Source of the DNA: an uncultured Marinicella sp.
GTDB lineage: Bacteria > Pseudomonadota > Gammaproteobacteria > Xanthomonadales > Marinicellaceae
Assembly (NCBI GenBank): GCA_947502595.1
Contig: CANNAM010000017.1
Location: 1-43,112, forward strand
DNA: 43,112 nt
Direction of reading: 5' to 3'
Made by a program: the position numbers and the translations under genes. Below, one piece after another: positions 36,033 through 43,112 of this stretch; the first letter of the stretch is position 1, and every line of letters starts with the position of its first letter. The notes under the pieces are model-generated. The model had not been told where the DNA came from. It ran no database searches and saw only the letters and a program-made list of their open reading frames with translations.

Positions 36033-37619
36033 TTAAAAATTTTTAAAATACTTTTTAATTAGCGTTCTAGCCAAGGCTAGTTTTTTAAGTTGACTCGATT
36101 TTACAAGACTGTTTTGATTTAAACTTTTAAAAAGAGCTCTAGCATTTTCGAGGTTTAACTGAACATCTAAAAATTTTGATAGCTCCCTAACCACCTTGTT
36201 TGGCGATCGAATTAAATCACTTGTTTCTATATTAACCCAGCAATCTTGATGCTCACAATTGTTTTTAAAATCTTGAATTTGTAGGCCTCTAAATAACTCA
36301 CTCAGAACATTAATTTCAGTTTTTGAATGTTGTAATATCAATTTGCGGTTTAAATTAAAATAATCATATATTGCAGGAATTACAGCACGACCAATTTGAT
36401 TGTTTAAATCTGAGGATATATATATTTTTTCCGTACTGGCAAATTCTTTTTTTTGCCTTAAAAATACAAACTTTGCCATTGAAAATTTTTGTTTTAATTC
36501 AAACAATAAATACTCAGATTCAGGTACATGAATAAACCATCGAGCTAAACTATTAAAATCCTTAATCGATTGAGCAGCATAATATAAAATACGTAATTTC
36601 ATATTCTTTAATTGCCATGATTGATGCCCCTTAAATTTTATCAAAACAGCATGATAAAATGCTTTGAGTAATTCATCTGATATATTTATTGAAAAATCAC
36701 CATTAAACTTTCCAAGACCATAGAAGCTAGACTTAAGAAATAACTGAGACAATAACTGACTACTTATTGCAGAATTTGATACTATAAATACTGGTGATAG
36801 TAGTTGTTTCATTCTTAACTCGTCATTAAACTGTTCAGGTAAGTTGAAATTAGATCTAATAGCTTTGGGAGTAACCACTTCCGGTCTTTTGTGTTTAAAA
36901 TAATCCAAACAAAACTCAAAATCTGCAAGGTATGCAATAGTTTTTCTATCTTGAATTTTTGGGGACCCTTTTCTTTCTAAAATAATATTCCCATTCTCGT
37001 CTGCGTACTTATGAACTGTTGGAGCATCAATTACATAAGACTTTAAACCATTAATTGAATGAGGCAAATCTTGACCCAAAAAGTGTATGCTGGGTAAGTT
37101 AACATCAAATTTCGGCAGCCTGGATTTATGTAACACCAATATTTGCTCATCTAACTTGTCAATTTCAGCATAGGGCTTCAATTTACCAACAAAAGAATTA
37201 ACATATCCATTGGGGTCACTTACATGACCAATTAGTTTTTGATTGGGATTAAAAACCCAACCCACCGATCCAAGCAACCCCCATTCCTTGTCATGTTTTT
37301 CCAGAGCAGTTAATGATTGTTCAAATCTAAATTGCCAATTATCAGGAAACAGTACATCTTCATGTACAACAATGATGATTTCGTTAGTTGCTTGCCTAAC
37401 ACCAAAATCAATTGCATGAGATAAATTGTTGAAATATATATTTCGGTGATTTTCTACCTTAATAACTTGATTTATGGGGTTATTTACACATTCAGATAAT
37501 ATGAAATTATTTTCATAGTCACCTGAAAATTTAATAACTACAAAAGACAATGGAATTTTTGGTTGTATTTTTTCTGCATTTAAAATTTGAGGATATACCC
37601 TTTCCTTGCTTTTAATCAT
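36033..37619 (-). CDS. Apparent fusion of GT2-like domain and degenerate sulfotransferase domain
   Basis: A 528-aa protein. The N-terminal part (about 20-240) resembles GT2/StrF-type transferases: NNLSHAIDFGVRQATNEIIIVVHEDVLFPDNW, then GLLGSVGWVF and FLGQDLPHS. The C-terminal part (about 270-525) has the outline of a sulfotransferase: SPVFIVSNSAISSQLLSQLF sits where a PAPS loop would be, and SDLIRSPNKVVRELSKFLDVQL matches the usual late helix. However, the Arg-Ser-Gly-Thr core of the loop is missing, so PAPS binding is doubtful. Domain assignment is by motif only. It is transcribed toward the preceding sulfotransferase gene with an 11-bp gap. Confidence 0.6.
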   Translation of the reverse strand: MIKSKERVYPQILNAEKIQPKIPLSFVVIKFSGDYENNFILSECVNNPINQVIKVENHRNIYFNNLSHAIDFGVRQATNEIIIVVHEDVLFPDNWQFRFEQSLTALEKHDKEWGLLGSVGWVFNPNQKLIGHVSDPNGYVNSFVGKLKPYAEIDKLDEQILVLHKSRLPKFDVNLPSIHFLGQDLPHSINGLKSYVIDAPTVHKYADENGNIILERKGSPKIQDRKTIAYLADFEFCLDYFKHKRPEVVTPKAIRSNFNLPEQFNDELRMKQLLSPVFIVSNSAISSQLLSQLFLKSSFYGLGKFNGDFSINISDELLKAFYHAVLIKFKGHQSWQLKNMKLRILYYAAQSIKDFNSLARWFIHVPESEYLLFELKQKFSMAKFVFLRQKKEFASTEKIYISSDLNNQIGRAVIPAIYDYFNLNRKLILQHSKTEINVLSELFRGLQIQDFKNNCEHQDCWVNIETSDLIRSPNKVVRELSKFLDVQLNLENARALFKSLNQNSLVKSSQLKKLALARTLIKKYFKNF

Positions 37620-37685
37620 AATATGTTTTTGAGAAGTTTATTCTTTATACATATTATATTAAATCAAAGACTTCAATGCCTACGT

Positions 37686-38639
37686 TTATCCAAGGTCTAG
37701 TGAATTAAAAATATCCAACAACCTAATTCTTTCCTTATCAAACGAAAACTGTTCTACAATCAATTGACCTTTTTTTATCATCGAAAATTTTTCATCAACA
37801 CCCATACTCAAAGCCAGCTTAACTGCCTTAAGCAAAGATTCTAAATTATATTCTGCCATTACACATGTGTCCATGTGTTTAGCATATGACCTATTGCCCA
37901 CACAGTCTGGAATAATCACTATAGAGCCGTATAACATAGACTCTATGGCTGGAATGTAGTGTGCTTCAATTTCTTTTGGTAAATGAATTGTAATTTGACT
38001 GTTGTTAAGCGTCTCTTGAAAATCATATTTACACATCCACCTATCTACAACCTTAAGCTTAAAATCATTACTTAAAGTTTTAGCTAGTTTTACAGCCATC
38101 TCAGGGTTTTTAATTCCCACAATCAGTATTTCAGTGGTTTTTTCATGCCACTGTTTATTATCTTGGTGGACTTTTTCCACAGCGTTAGGCAAATAAACAG
38201 TTTTACCTTGAGTTAGTTGGTGCTTTGAAACCGCATTAAAAAGTTCTGGGCTGGGACACAAGCGAGTGGCCTTTTTCGACAATAAACTATACGACTTGTG
38301 AGATGGGTTGAGCGCACGAAAATGATTTACAGGTGAAATTATTGGAATGCCTTCTGGTATTTGCTTTGCTGCCTGATACTTAATCCAGTCCTTTCCTGAG
38401 TTTAAAAATAAAATATCAGGAGTCAGACCTATAGATTCCAATGTTGGCATCGACTTAAACTTGTGAAACCAAGGGATATCAGGACCCCACTGAGAATCCA
38501 CATCAAAAGCTATTACTGCTTCATAGTCAAAAAAGCTTTTAATGTGGTTATAATAATCAAGGGTTTTATAATGAGCTCCCCTGAAAATAAATTTACTTCC
38601 AAAATGTTGGTAAAATAGTACTGTTTTTTTACGGGGCAT
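37686..38639 (-). CDS. Putative GT-B type glycosyltransferase
   Basis: A 317-aa protein. The C-terminal half contains ITIHLPKEIEAHYIPAIESMLYGSIVIIPDCVGNRSYA, matching the nucleotide-sugar region of GT4-like enzymes (IESMLYGSIVI resembles the ExxAxG-type acceptor loop). The N-terminal half (TVLFYQHFGSKFIFRGAHYKTLDYY) is short and atypical. It probably adds a sugar to the surface polysaccharide. It is separated from the fusion gene by 66 bp on the same strand and is likely cotranscribed with it. Confidence 0.7.
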   Translation of the reverse strand: MPRKKTVLFYQHFGSKFIFRGAHYKTLDYYNHIKSFFDYEAVIAFDVDSQWGPDIPWFHKFKSMPTLESIGLTPDILFLNSGKDWIKYQAAKQIPEGIPIISPVNHFRALNPSHKSYSLLSKKATRLCPSPELFNAVSKHQLTQGKTVYLPNAVEKVHQDNKQWHEKTTEILIVGIKNPEMAVKLAKTLSNDFKLKVVDRWMCKYDFQETLNNSQITIHLPKEIEAHYIPAIESMLYGSIVIIPDCVGNRSYAKHMDTCVMAEYNLESLLKAVKLALSMGVDEKFSMIKKGQLIVEQFSFDKERIRLLDIFNSLDLG

Positions 38640-38738
38640 TTAAATCAAGATTTAAACCATAGTTAGGATTTATATTAGACATTAATAAATTAATAGAAGT
38701 ACGATAAAAAAATTAATATTATATCAGCAGATAAACCT

Positions 38739-39443
38739 ATGAATGAAGTTTATATTTTCACACACATTCCAAAGACCGCAGGAACAACCCTGCGTTATCA
38801 TTTCCAAAAACACTTGCTAGATCAAGTTGAATTTATTCATTTCGCAAACAAAGGTAATCACCTAGCAAAAACATCAGGCAGGATACCTTTTGAAAAAAGG
38901 GATTTGAATGCTCGCATGAAAGCAAAAGTAATTTTAGGCCATAATGTAAATAAGAATACAAAAAAACTTGTTGGGTCAAACAAAGTTATTGAGCTGATAT
39001 TTTTCAGAGATCCTTTAGCCTGGGAAATATCCAGATACAATCAATATGCCAATGCTAGAAACTTAAAGTCTGAAAATTTTCTATGTTTTCGAGAGTGGTA
39101 TCAGACTGAAAAAATTCACAGCCAATTTGAATGGTATTTAATAAACTATTGCCTGATACAAAATATACCCAATGATGAACAGCAGTATTTTGATTTAGTG
39201 GCTCAAAATCTACTTAACTATCATATTGTAGGGTTTGTAGATAGTTTGTTAGTGCATATAGCGCCAATATTTAATAAACTAGGTATTTCTTCAGTAATGA
39301 AGGCCGAAAATGTGACTGGCAAAAACAATAAAGTCAATATTTTCAATGAAGATTCAACCAATATGAGCTTTTTAATTCAAAGCCAAGAAAAGGAAATAAT
39401 TTTTTTCAATAAAATAAAAAAAAAATTGACCGAAATTAATTAG
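38739..39443 (+). CDS. Sulfotransferase-2-like protein (paralogue A)
   Basis: A 234-aa protein. The PAPS 5'-loop THIPKTAGTTLRYHF (about 8-22) is the HxPKTAGT form found in glycosaminoglycan-type sulfotransferases (Sulfotransfer_2), and LIFFRDPLAWEISRYNQY near 88-105 is the 3'-phosphate site. It is closely related to the gene at 41092, with the same QVEFIH and ANKG segment. The substrate is likely an extracellular polysaccharide. Codon use and composition are AT-rich, like the rest of this locus. Confidence 0.82.
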   Translation: MNEVYIFTHIPKTAGTTLRYHFQKHLLDQVEFIHFANKGNHLAKTSGRIPFEKRDLNARMKAKVILGHNVNKNTKKLVGSNKVIELIFFRDPLAWEISRYNQYANARNLKSENFLCFREWYQTEKIHSQFEWYLINYCLIQNIPNDEQQYFDLVAQNLLNYHIVGFVDSLLVHIAPIFNKLGISSVMKAENVTGKNNKVNIFNEDSTNMSFLIQSQEKEIIFFNKIKKKLTEIN

Positions 39444-39487
39444 CCAATTCGTTGTATGTATAACAATCAAAAATAATAGGTAAAACA

Positions 39488-40213
39488 ATGAAACTTAAAA
39501 AAACTTTAATCGCAGTATCTGCAACACTATTCGGCACAGCAGCCTTAGCTGGAGGAACATGTGACGTATCAAACTTATCAGCATGGACAACCAGTCAAAA
39601 CCCGGCCAGTAAATTAAATGTAACTGCACCTGCTGCAATGGGTGGAACTGCTTGCGGTTTAGAAGTTGAGACTATTGCTCAAGCAAATAATGCTGCAAAG
39701 CATTTTGTACAAGACTCATCGCCTAACTTCGAAACACGATACAGAGCTGCTTTTTGTGTAGACTTAAACGGCTTGACTCTTCCTGATTCAGGCTCAAATA
39801 GAAGAATAAAATTACATATGGCTCAATGTTCAGGTTGTGCTAACACCGACGTTGTACAGTATAAAATTCAAAACAATGGTGGGCAATATCAACTTAATAC
39901 ATTTGTTCGAGACAGTAATGTAGGAAATACATTGAACAAAAGCACAATTGATATCCCTAACAACGCACCAGTACGAGTAGAGTATGATTTAGACTTAACA
40001 GCTGGCACATACAAAGTTTGGGTTGACGCTGCCTCTGAAGGTGATACTCCAGTTGTAAACCTTTCGGGCTTAGATACAGCAGCTTGGCCGAATATAACAA
40101 GAGCTAGATTAGGCTCAATGGACAAGTCTTTCCAGGTTACTGCAGGTCAAACTTTCTATGTTGATGAATTTGAAAGCAGAAGACAAACTTTCATTGGTGG
40201 TACTTGTAACTAA
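39488..40213 (+). CDS. Small secreted protein of unknown function
   Basis: A 241-aa protein with a clear signal peptide (about 1-21, ending TAALA). The mature part begins GGTCDVSNLSAW and contains an even pattern of cysteines (GTCD, TACG, AAFC, AQCSGC, GTCN at the end), suggesting disulfides. Strand-rich segments such as RVEYDLDLTAGTYKVWVDA and AGQTFYVDEFES resemble carbohydrate-binding or concanavalin-like beta sandwiches, but no family is recognised. It has an intrinsic terminator 25 bp after its stop. It sits between sulfotransferase genes, so a surface or matrix role is plausible. Confidence 0.75.
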   Translation: MKLKKTLIAVSATLFGTAALAGGTCDVSNLSAWTTSQNPASKLNVTAPAAMGGTACGLEVETIAQANNAAKHFVQDSSPNFETRYRAAFCVDLNGLTLPDSGSNRRIKLHMAQCSGCANTDVVQYKIQNNGGQYQLNTFVRDSNVGNTLNKSTIDIPNNAPVRVEYDLDLTAGTYKVWVDAASEGDTPVVNLSGLDTAAWPNITRARLGSMDKSFQVTAGQTFYVDEFESRRQTFIGGTCN

Positions 40214-40238
40214 AGTTACAAATAAACCAATTAAATTT

Positions 40239-40264
40239 AAAGCCTCGTTTTATACGAGGCTTTT
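40239..40264 (+). terminator. Terminator of the secreted-protein gene, overlapping the next gene's ribosome-binding site
   Basis: AAAGCCTCG (40239-40247) and CGAGGCTTT (40255-40263) form a perfect 9-bp stem with a 7-nt loop and end in TTTT. The GAGG at 40256-40259 in the right arm is also the only plausible Shine-Dalgarno for the ATG at 40268. Confidence 0.85.
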
Positions 40265-40267
40265 CTT

Positions 40268-41086
40268 ATGAAAAAGAACATTTTAATTACTGGAATACCT
40301 CGGTCTGGAACCACCTTACTAACTTCTTTAATACCTCAAAACCTGCAATATACTATATTCAGCGAACCTGAATGGCTTAAGAATGTACGACGAGCATCCA
40401 ACAACAGTCTTGAGTTTAGTAAAGAACTACAAATACAAGTTGATTTTATTAGAAAACAAATAATGGCAGGCAAGCCTATCCAGCTTAAAGTAAGCAAATA
40501 CAATACAGGTCTTCCCTCTAATTATTACTTAAGAGACAAGCAAGGAAATATCTTATCAGATAAAACTGAACTTGATGTCATCATCCCAAAGCAAGGCTAT
40601 AACTCAACTTTTGTAATTAAGGCAAACGCACAGTTTACTTCTTGTCTAAATGCGTTGGTGGATACCAAGATATATCAAATTATTTGTGTTATTAGAAACC
40701 CTGTTTCAGCCATTATGTCGTGGCGATCATTAAAAATACCTGTGAGTTTTGGCAATCTAAAAATTGCAGAAAAATATGCTGAAGATTATGAGCAATTCAC
40801 CAGCAAAAGTAAAAACCTATTAGAAAAACAAGTTTTAATTGCAGACTGGTTCTTTAAACAATACACTGAATTTAATAATAACATTACCATCATTCGTTAC
40901 GAAAATTTAATCAGTAAAACCACAGGTGAATTATCCAAAGTAATCAACACTCAGAGTGATCTTAAGCTTTCACCATTATCATCGCAAAATAAAAACAAAC
41001 ACTATAATCTTTCGGAATACCATGAAATAAAAAGCTGCATGCAGGAACTAGGTCATTACTATAAACAATATTACTCCCTATTGTGA
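40268..41086 (+). CDS. Sulfotransferase-family protein
   Basis: A 272-aa protein. The start carries the PAPS 5'-loop TGIPRSGTTLLTSL (about 8-21) and the 3'-phosphate site CVIRNPVSAIMSWRSL near 138-153. TIIRYENLISKTTGELSKVI near 216 is the usual late sulfotransferase helix. It probably sulfates a sugar of the same glycan as its neighbours. GAGG, 8 bp before the ATG, lies inside the preceding terminator stem. Its stop overlaps a possible GTG start of the next gene. Confidence 0.82.
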   Translation: MKKNILITGIPRSGTTLLTSLIPQNLQYTIFSEPEWLKNVRRASNNSLEFSKELQIQVDFIRKQIMAGKPIQLKVSKYNTGLPSNYYLRDKQGNILSDKTELDVIIPKQGYNSTFVIKANAQFTSCLNALVDTKIYQIICVIRNPVSAIMSWRSLKIPVSFGNLKIAEKYAEDYEQFTSKSKNLLEKQVLIADWFFKQYTEFNNNITIIRYENLISKTTGELSKVINTQSDLKLSPLSSQNKNKHYNLSEYHEIKSCMQELGHYYKQYYSLL

Positions 41087-41091
41087 GCTCA

Positions 41092-41805
41092 ATGAATAAA
41101 ATCACATACATCATATCTCATATACCCAAAACAGCCGGATCATCACTTAGAGTTCATTTTCAAAATCACCTAAAAGATCAGGTTGAATTTATTCACCTTG
41201 CAAACAAAGGTCACAAAAAAGCTAAAAGTATATTGCAAGAGCCTTTTCAATTAAGATCGGAACAACAAAGAAATTTAGCCAGAGTTATCCTAGGTCACCA
41301 AGTTAATTACAAAACAAAAACCTTAGTCAGCAAAAATCAAATAAAGGAGATCGTAGTCTTCAGAGAACCTTTATCTTGGGAAATATCTCGCTTTAATCAA
41401 TACGCTGGATATTTGCAAAAGTATGAAAATAAAACTTTAGACTTCAAAAGCTGGTGCGACCCCTACAAGATAACTAAAATACACAGTCAATTTGACTGGT
41501 TTTTAGAGAACTATGCTAAAAAGCATGTTCGTAATTTAGAAGCCAAAGAACGTGATGATATATTAAGCAAGATCTTAAAAAATATTGACCATGTTATGTT
41601 TGTAGAAGATCTTCCTAACTGCTTCATTGATATATTTAGCGACTTAAGAATACCAACATTAATGAAAAAAAATGCTAATGTTGTAGGTCTAGACAAAGTA
41701 AATTTCTATAAAAACAATACGGATAACAATATATTATTAAAAAATATATGTGCCAAAGACATTGATACTTACACTTCACTTTATTCAATTTACGGATTGA
41801 GTTAA
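41092..41805 (+). CDS. Sulfotransferase-2-like protein (paralogue B)
   Basis: A 237-aa paralogue of the gene at 38739: ISHIPKTAGSSLRVHF near residue 8, the same QVEFIHLANKG segment, and VVFREPLSWEISRFNQYAG in the 3'-phosphate region. ATG at 41092 is preferred because it aligns with the paralogue's start; a GTG at 41083 overlapping the previous stop is possible. It is followed after 2 bp by the acyltransferase gene, indicating one transcription unit. Confidence 0.82.
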   Translation: MNKITYIISHIPKTAGSSLRVHFQNHLKDQVEFIHLANKGHKKAKSILQEPFQLRSEQQRNLARVILGHQVNYKTKTLVSKNQIKEIVVFREPLSWEISRFNQYAGYLQKYENKTLDFKSWCDPYKITKIHSQFDWFLENYAKKHVRNLEAKERDDILSKILKNIDHVMFVEDLPNCFIDIFSDLRIPTLMKKNANVVGLDKVNFYKNNTDNNILLKNICAKDIDTYTSLYSIYGLS

Positions 41806-41807
41806 AA

Positions 41808-42860
41808 GTGCACAAAGATATAAAAAATGAAATAAGAGTGCTCAACACGATAAGAGCTTTTGCATCGCTCATTGTATTGATTAGTCATTATAGTAATGTA
41901 ACTAAAGTTTTTGGAGGGGTTTTAGGAAAAGGTGGGGGTCAAATTGGCGTAATGTTATTTTTTGTACTAAGTGGTTTTTTGATGACATATCTATATGCAA
42001 AAAAAGACTTTACGCATAAATCAATATATAAATATTTTGTTGCCCGATTTGCTAGGGTTGTTCCATTATTCATATTTATGGTAATTACATCATATTTATT
42101 ACAGTTCATAAATACAATTAGCTTATATGATATAAACAGTATTAGCTTATTGATTACTCACTTACTATTTATTAATGGCGTATCTGTCTTGTGGACTATC
42201 CCTGTCGAAATTCAGTATTATATGTTGTTTGTATTTTTGTGGCTCTTTATTTATAAATTATCAATAAAGTTTTATGGGTTTATTGTATTATTTGTCTTGT
42301 CGTTGATTTTAAGCACACTTGACGCACCCTTGCTTCACCTTCTCAATCATGAGATCACATTGAACATCATAAAAGCACTACCTTACTTTCTTGTTGGCTC
42401 TGCATTCGGACTAATTTTTACTAGTTCAATTAAAAATAATAAATATGTAAGTAACTATTGGGGACTATCGATCTTTATTCTTCTTTTAGTTTTTCCACAA
42501 ATATTCCATGCTATCTTTAACCGTGAACTCATACTTTGGGGAAACCCTCTGGTATTACTATCTGTTAGTTTGTTTTTTTATACCGTTGTTTTCCTCACAC
42601 CCTCCAAGTCAATAATTTATGCTAATTGTTTGGGGGATTATTTTGGTAAAATTTCTTATTCATTATACCTCTGGCACCTACCAATTCTATACTCAATGAA
42701 AGCTGTTGCCAGAGAACACAAATTCCTAATATTCCCACTGTATTTATTGGCTGTAGTAATTGTTGCATCTTTATCATACTATTTGCTGGAAGATCCATTG
42801 AGAAAATTATTACGTCATTATTTTAACAAAAATAGTACGGCCAAAAAATGCACAAAATAA
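41808..42860 (+). CDS. Acyltransferase-3 family membrane protein
   Basis: A 350-aa protein with about ten hydrophobic segments. The N-terminal RVLNTIRAFASLIVLISHYSN carries the family histidine (SHY), GGGQIGVMLFFVLSGFLMTYLY and YKYFVARFARVVPLF follow, and YSLYLWHLPILY is the conserved late segment. Such enzymes add acetyl or other acyl groups to extracellular polysaccharides or lipopolysaccharide. The start is GTG at 41808, 2 bp after the preceding stop. The coding sequence is notably AT-rich. Confidence 0.88.
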   Translation: MHKDIKNEIRVLNTIRAFASLIVLISHYSNVTKVFGGVLGKGGGQIGVMLFFVLSGFLMTYLYAKKDFTHKSIYKYFVARFARVVPLFIFMVITSYLLQFINTISLYDINSISLLITHLLFINGVSVLWTIPVEIQYYMLFVFLWLFIYKLSIKFYGFIVLFVLSLILSTLDAPLLHLLNHEITLNIIKALPYFLVGSAFGLIFTSSIKNNKYVSNYWGLSIFILLLVFPQIFHAIFNRELILWGNPLVLLSVSLFFYTVVFLTPSKSIIYANCLGDYFGKISYSLYLWHLPILYSMKAVAREHKFLIFPLYLLAVVIVASLSYYLLEDPLRKLLRHYFNKNSTAKKCTK

Positions 42861-42916
42861 AAACTGTAATTGTTATCTATGAGGATAACCACATCTCATG
42901 ATAATTATAAGTACTC

Positions 42917-43041
42917 TGGTAGTCCCCCTGAAAAATAGCTGACGTCTAACAAAATGAATCAAGTGTGCCAGAGTTATGCCGAGAACACGACATAAGCTCA
43001 GCTACTTTTTACAAATGGCGCGCAAAATATGGAGGGGTAAT
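42917..43041 (+). mobile_element. Internally deleted IS3-family remnant
   Basis: The stretch opens with an IS left-end-like sequence (from about 42917, GGTAGTCCCCCTGAAAAATA) and then jumps straight into the middle of a transposase OrfA frame. The missing part would hold the normal upstream region and the first codons. The same left-end sequence recurs at 43036, differing at two of 29 positions. Confidence 0.7.
42950..43036 (+). pseudogene. Fragment of IS3-family transposase OrfA
   Basis: In frame from 42959 the sequence reads VPELCREHDISSATFYKWRA and then KYGG, the helix-turn-helix of IS3-group OrfA proteins. The start is lost (an in-frame TAA lies at 42947), and the frame runs into the next IS end and stops. 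It is a dead fragment. Confidence 0.8.
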
Positions 43042-43112
43042 CCCCCCGAAAAATAGCTGACGTCAAAAGTAGAATTTTCTTATAATTAGTTTTAAGGAGA
43101 ATTTTATGAAAA
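43036..43112 (+). mobile_element. Left end of a second, related IS3-family element running off the window
   Basis: GGTAATCCCCCCGAAAAATA begins a second copy of the left end. After about 40 bp of leader there is AAGGAG (43094-43099) and an ATG at 43106 with codons for M-K before the window ends. OrfA proteins of this group commonly start MKK, so this is probably the 5' end of an intact transposase gene, but only the first two codons are visible. Confidence 0.55.

Overview
This window looks like chromosomal DNA from an aerobic to microaerobic, probably marine gammaproteobacterium. The evidence is a complete cbb3 oxidase operon beside an FNR-type regulator, a Coq7 ubiquinone hydroxylase, a Bat/MoxR operon, the trxA-rho-ppx order typical of gammaproteobacteria, and a sulfotransferase-rich glycan locus. 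A Marinicella/Arenicella-like organism would fit, but the window alone cannot prove it. No tRNA, rRNA or CRISPR array was seen.

Layout. (1) 288-7233 (+): a six-gene operon of MoxR ATPase, DUF58 protein, DUF4381 protein, BatA-like VWA protein, a BatB+BatC fusion and BatD, with most start and stop codons overlapping or nearly so. (2) 12843-7313 (-): an ABC export operon of one LolD/MacB-type ATPase, three different periplasmic adaptors in a row and one MacB/FtsX permease, followed a few bases later by coq7. (3) 21389-13020 (-): ccoN, ccoO, ccoQ, ccoP, a small unknown membrane gene, ccoG, a very short ccoH, ccoI, ccoS and a SafE/TauE-like membrane gene. A perfect FNR-type palindrome (21458-21471) lies between ccoN and a divergent fnr-like gene with an unusual cysteine spacing. 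(4) 22321-25730 (+): trxA with a strong terminator, rho, and ppx/gppA, whose start codon sits in a perfect inverted repeat. A VOC-family gene overlaps ppx tail to tail. (5) 26184-27311 (+): a GT4 glycosyltransferase.

(6) 27312-28765: 1.45 kb with no convincing gene. It holds two perfect DnaA-box 9-mers in a perfect inverted repeat, a third consensus box, AT-rich stretches, and then four near-identical 148-bp tandem repeats ending 18 bp from the polA stop codon. This is the most unusual noncoding stretch: a candidate replication origin or DnaA-binding locus next to a repeat array. (7) 31438-28766 (-): polA. (8) 31796-33400 (+): a secreted fibre-like protein with a self-cleaving S74 chaperone domain.

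(9) 33454-42860, both strands, more AT-rich than the core: a surface-glycan locus with glycosyltransferase-like genes, four sulfotransferases, one apparent fusion of a glycosyltransferase with a degenerate sulfotransferase, a small secreted protein and an acyltransferase-3. Together these suggest assembly and decoration (sulfation, acylation) of an extracellular polysaccharide. (10) 42917-43112: an internally deleted IS3-family remnant abutting the left end of a second related element that runs off the window.
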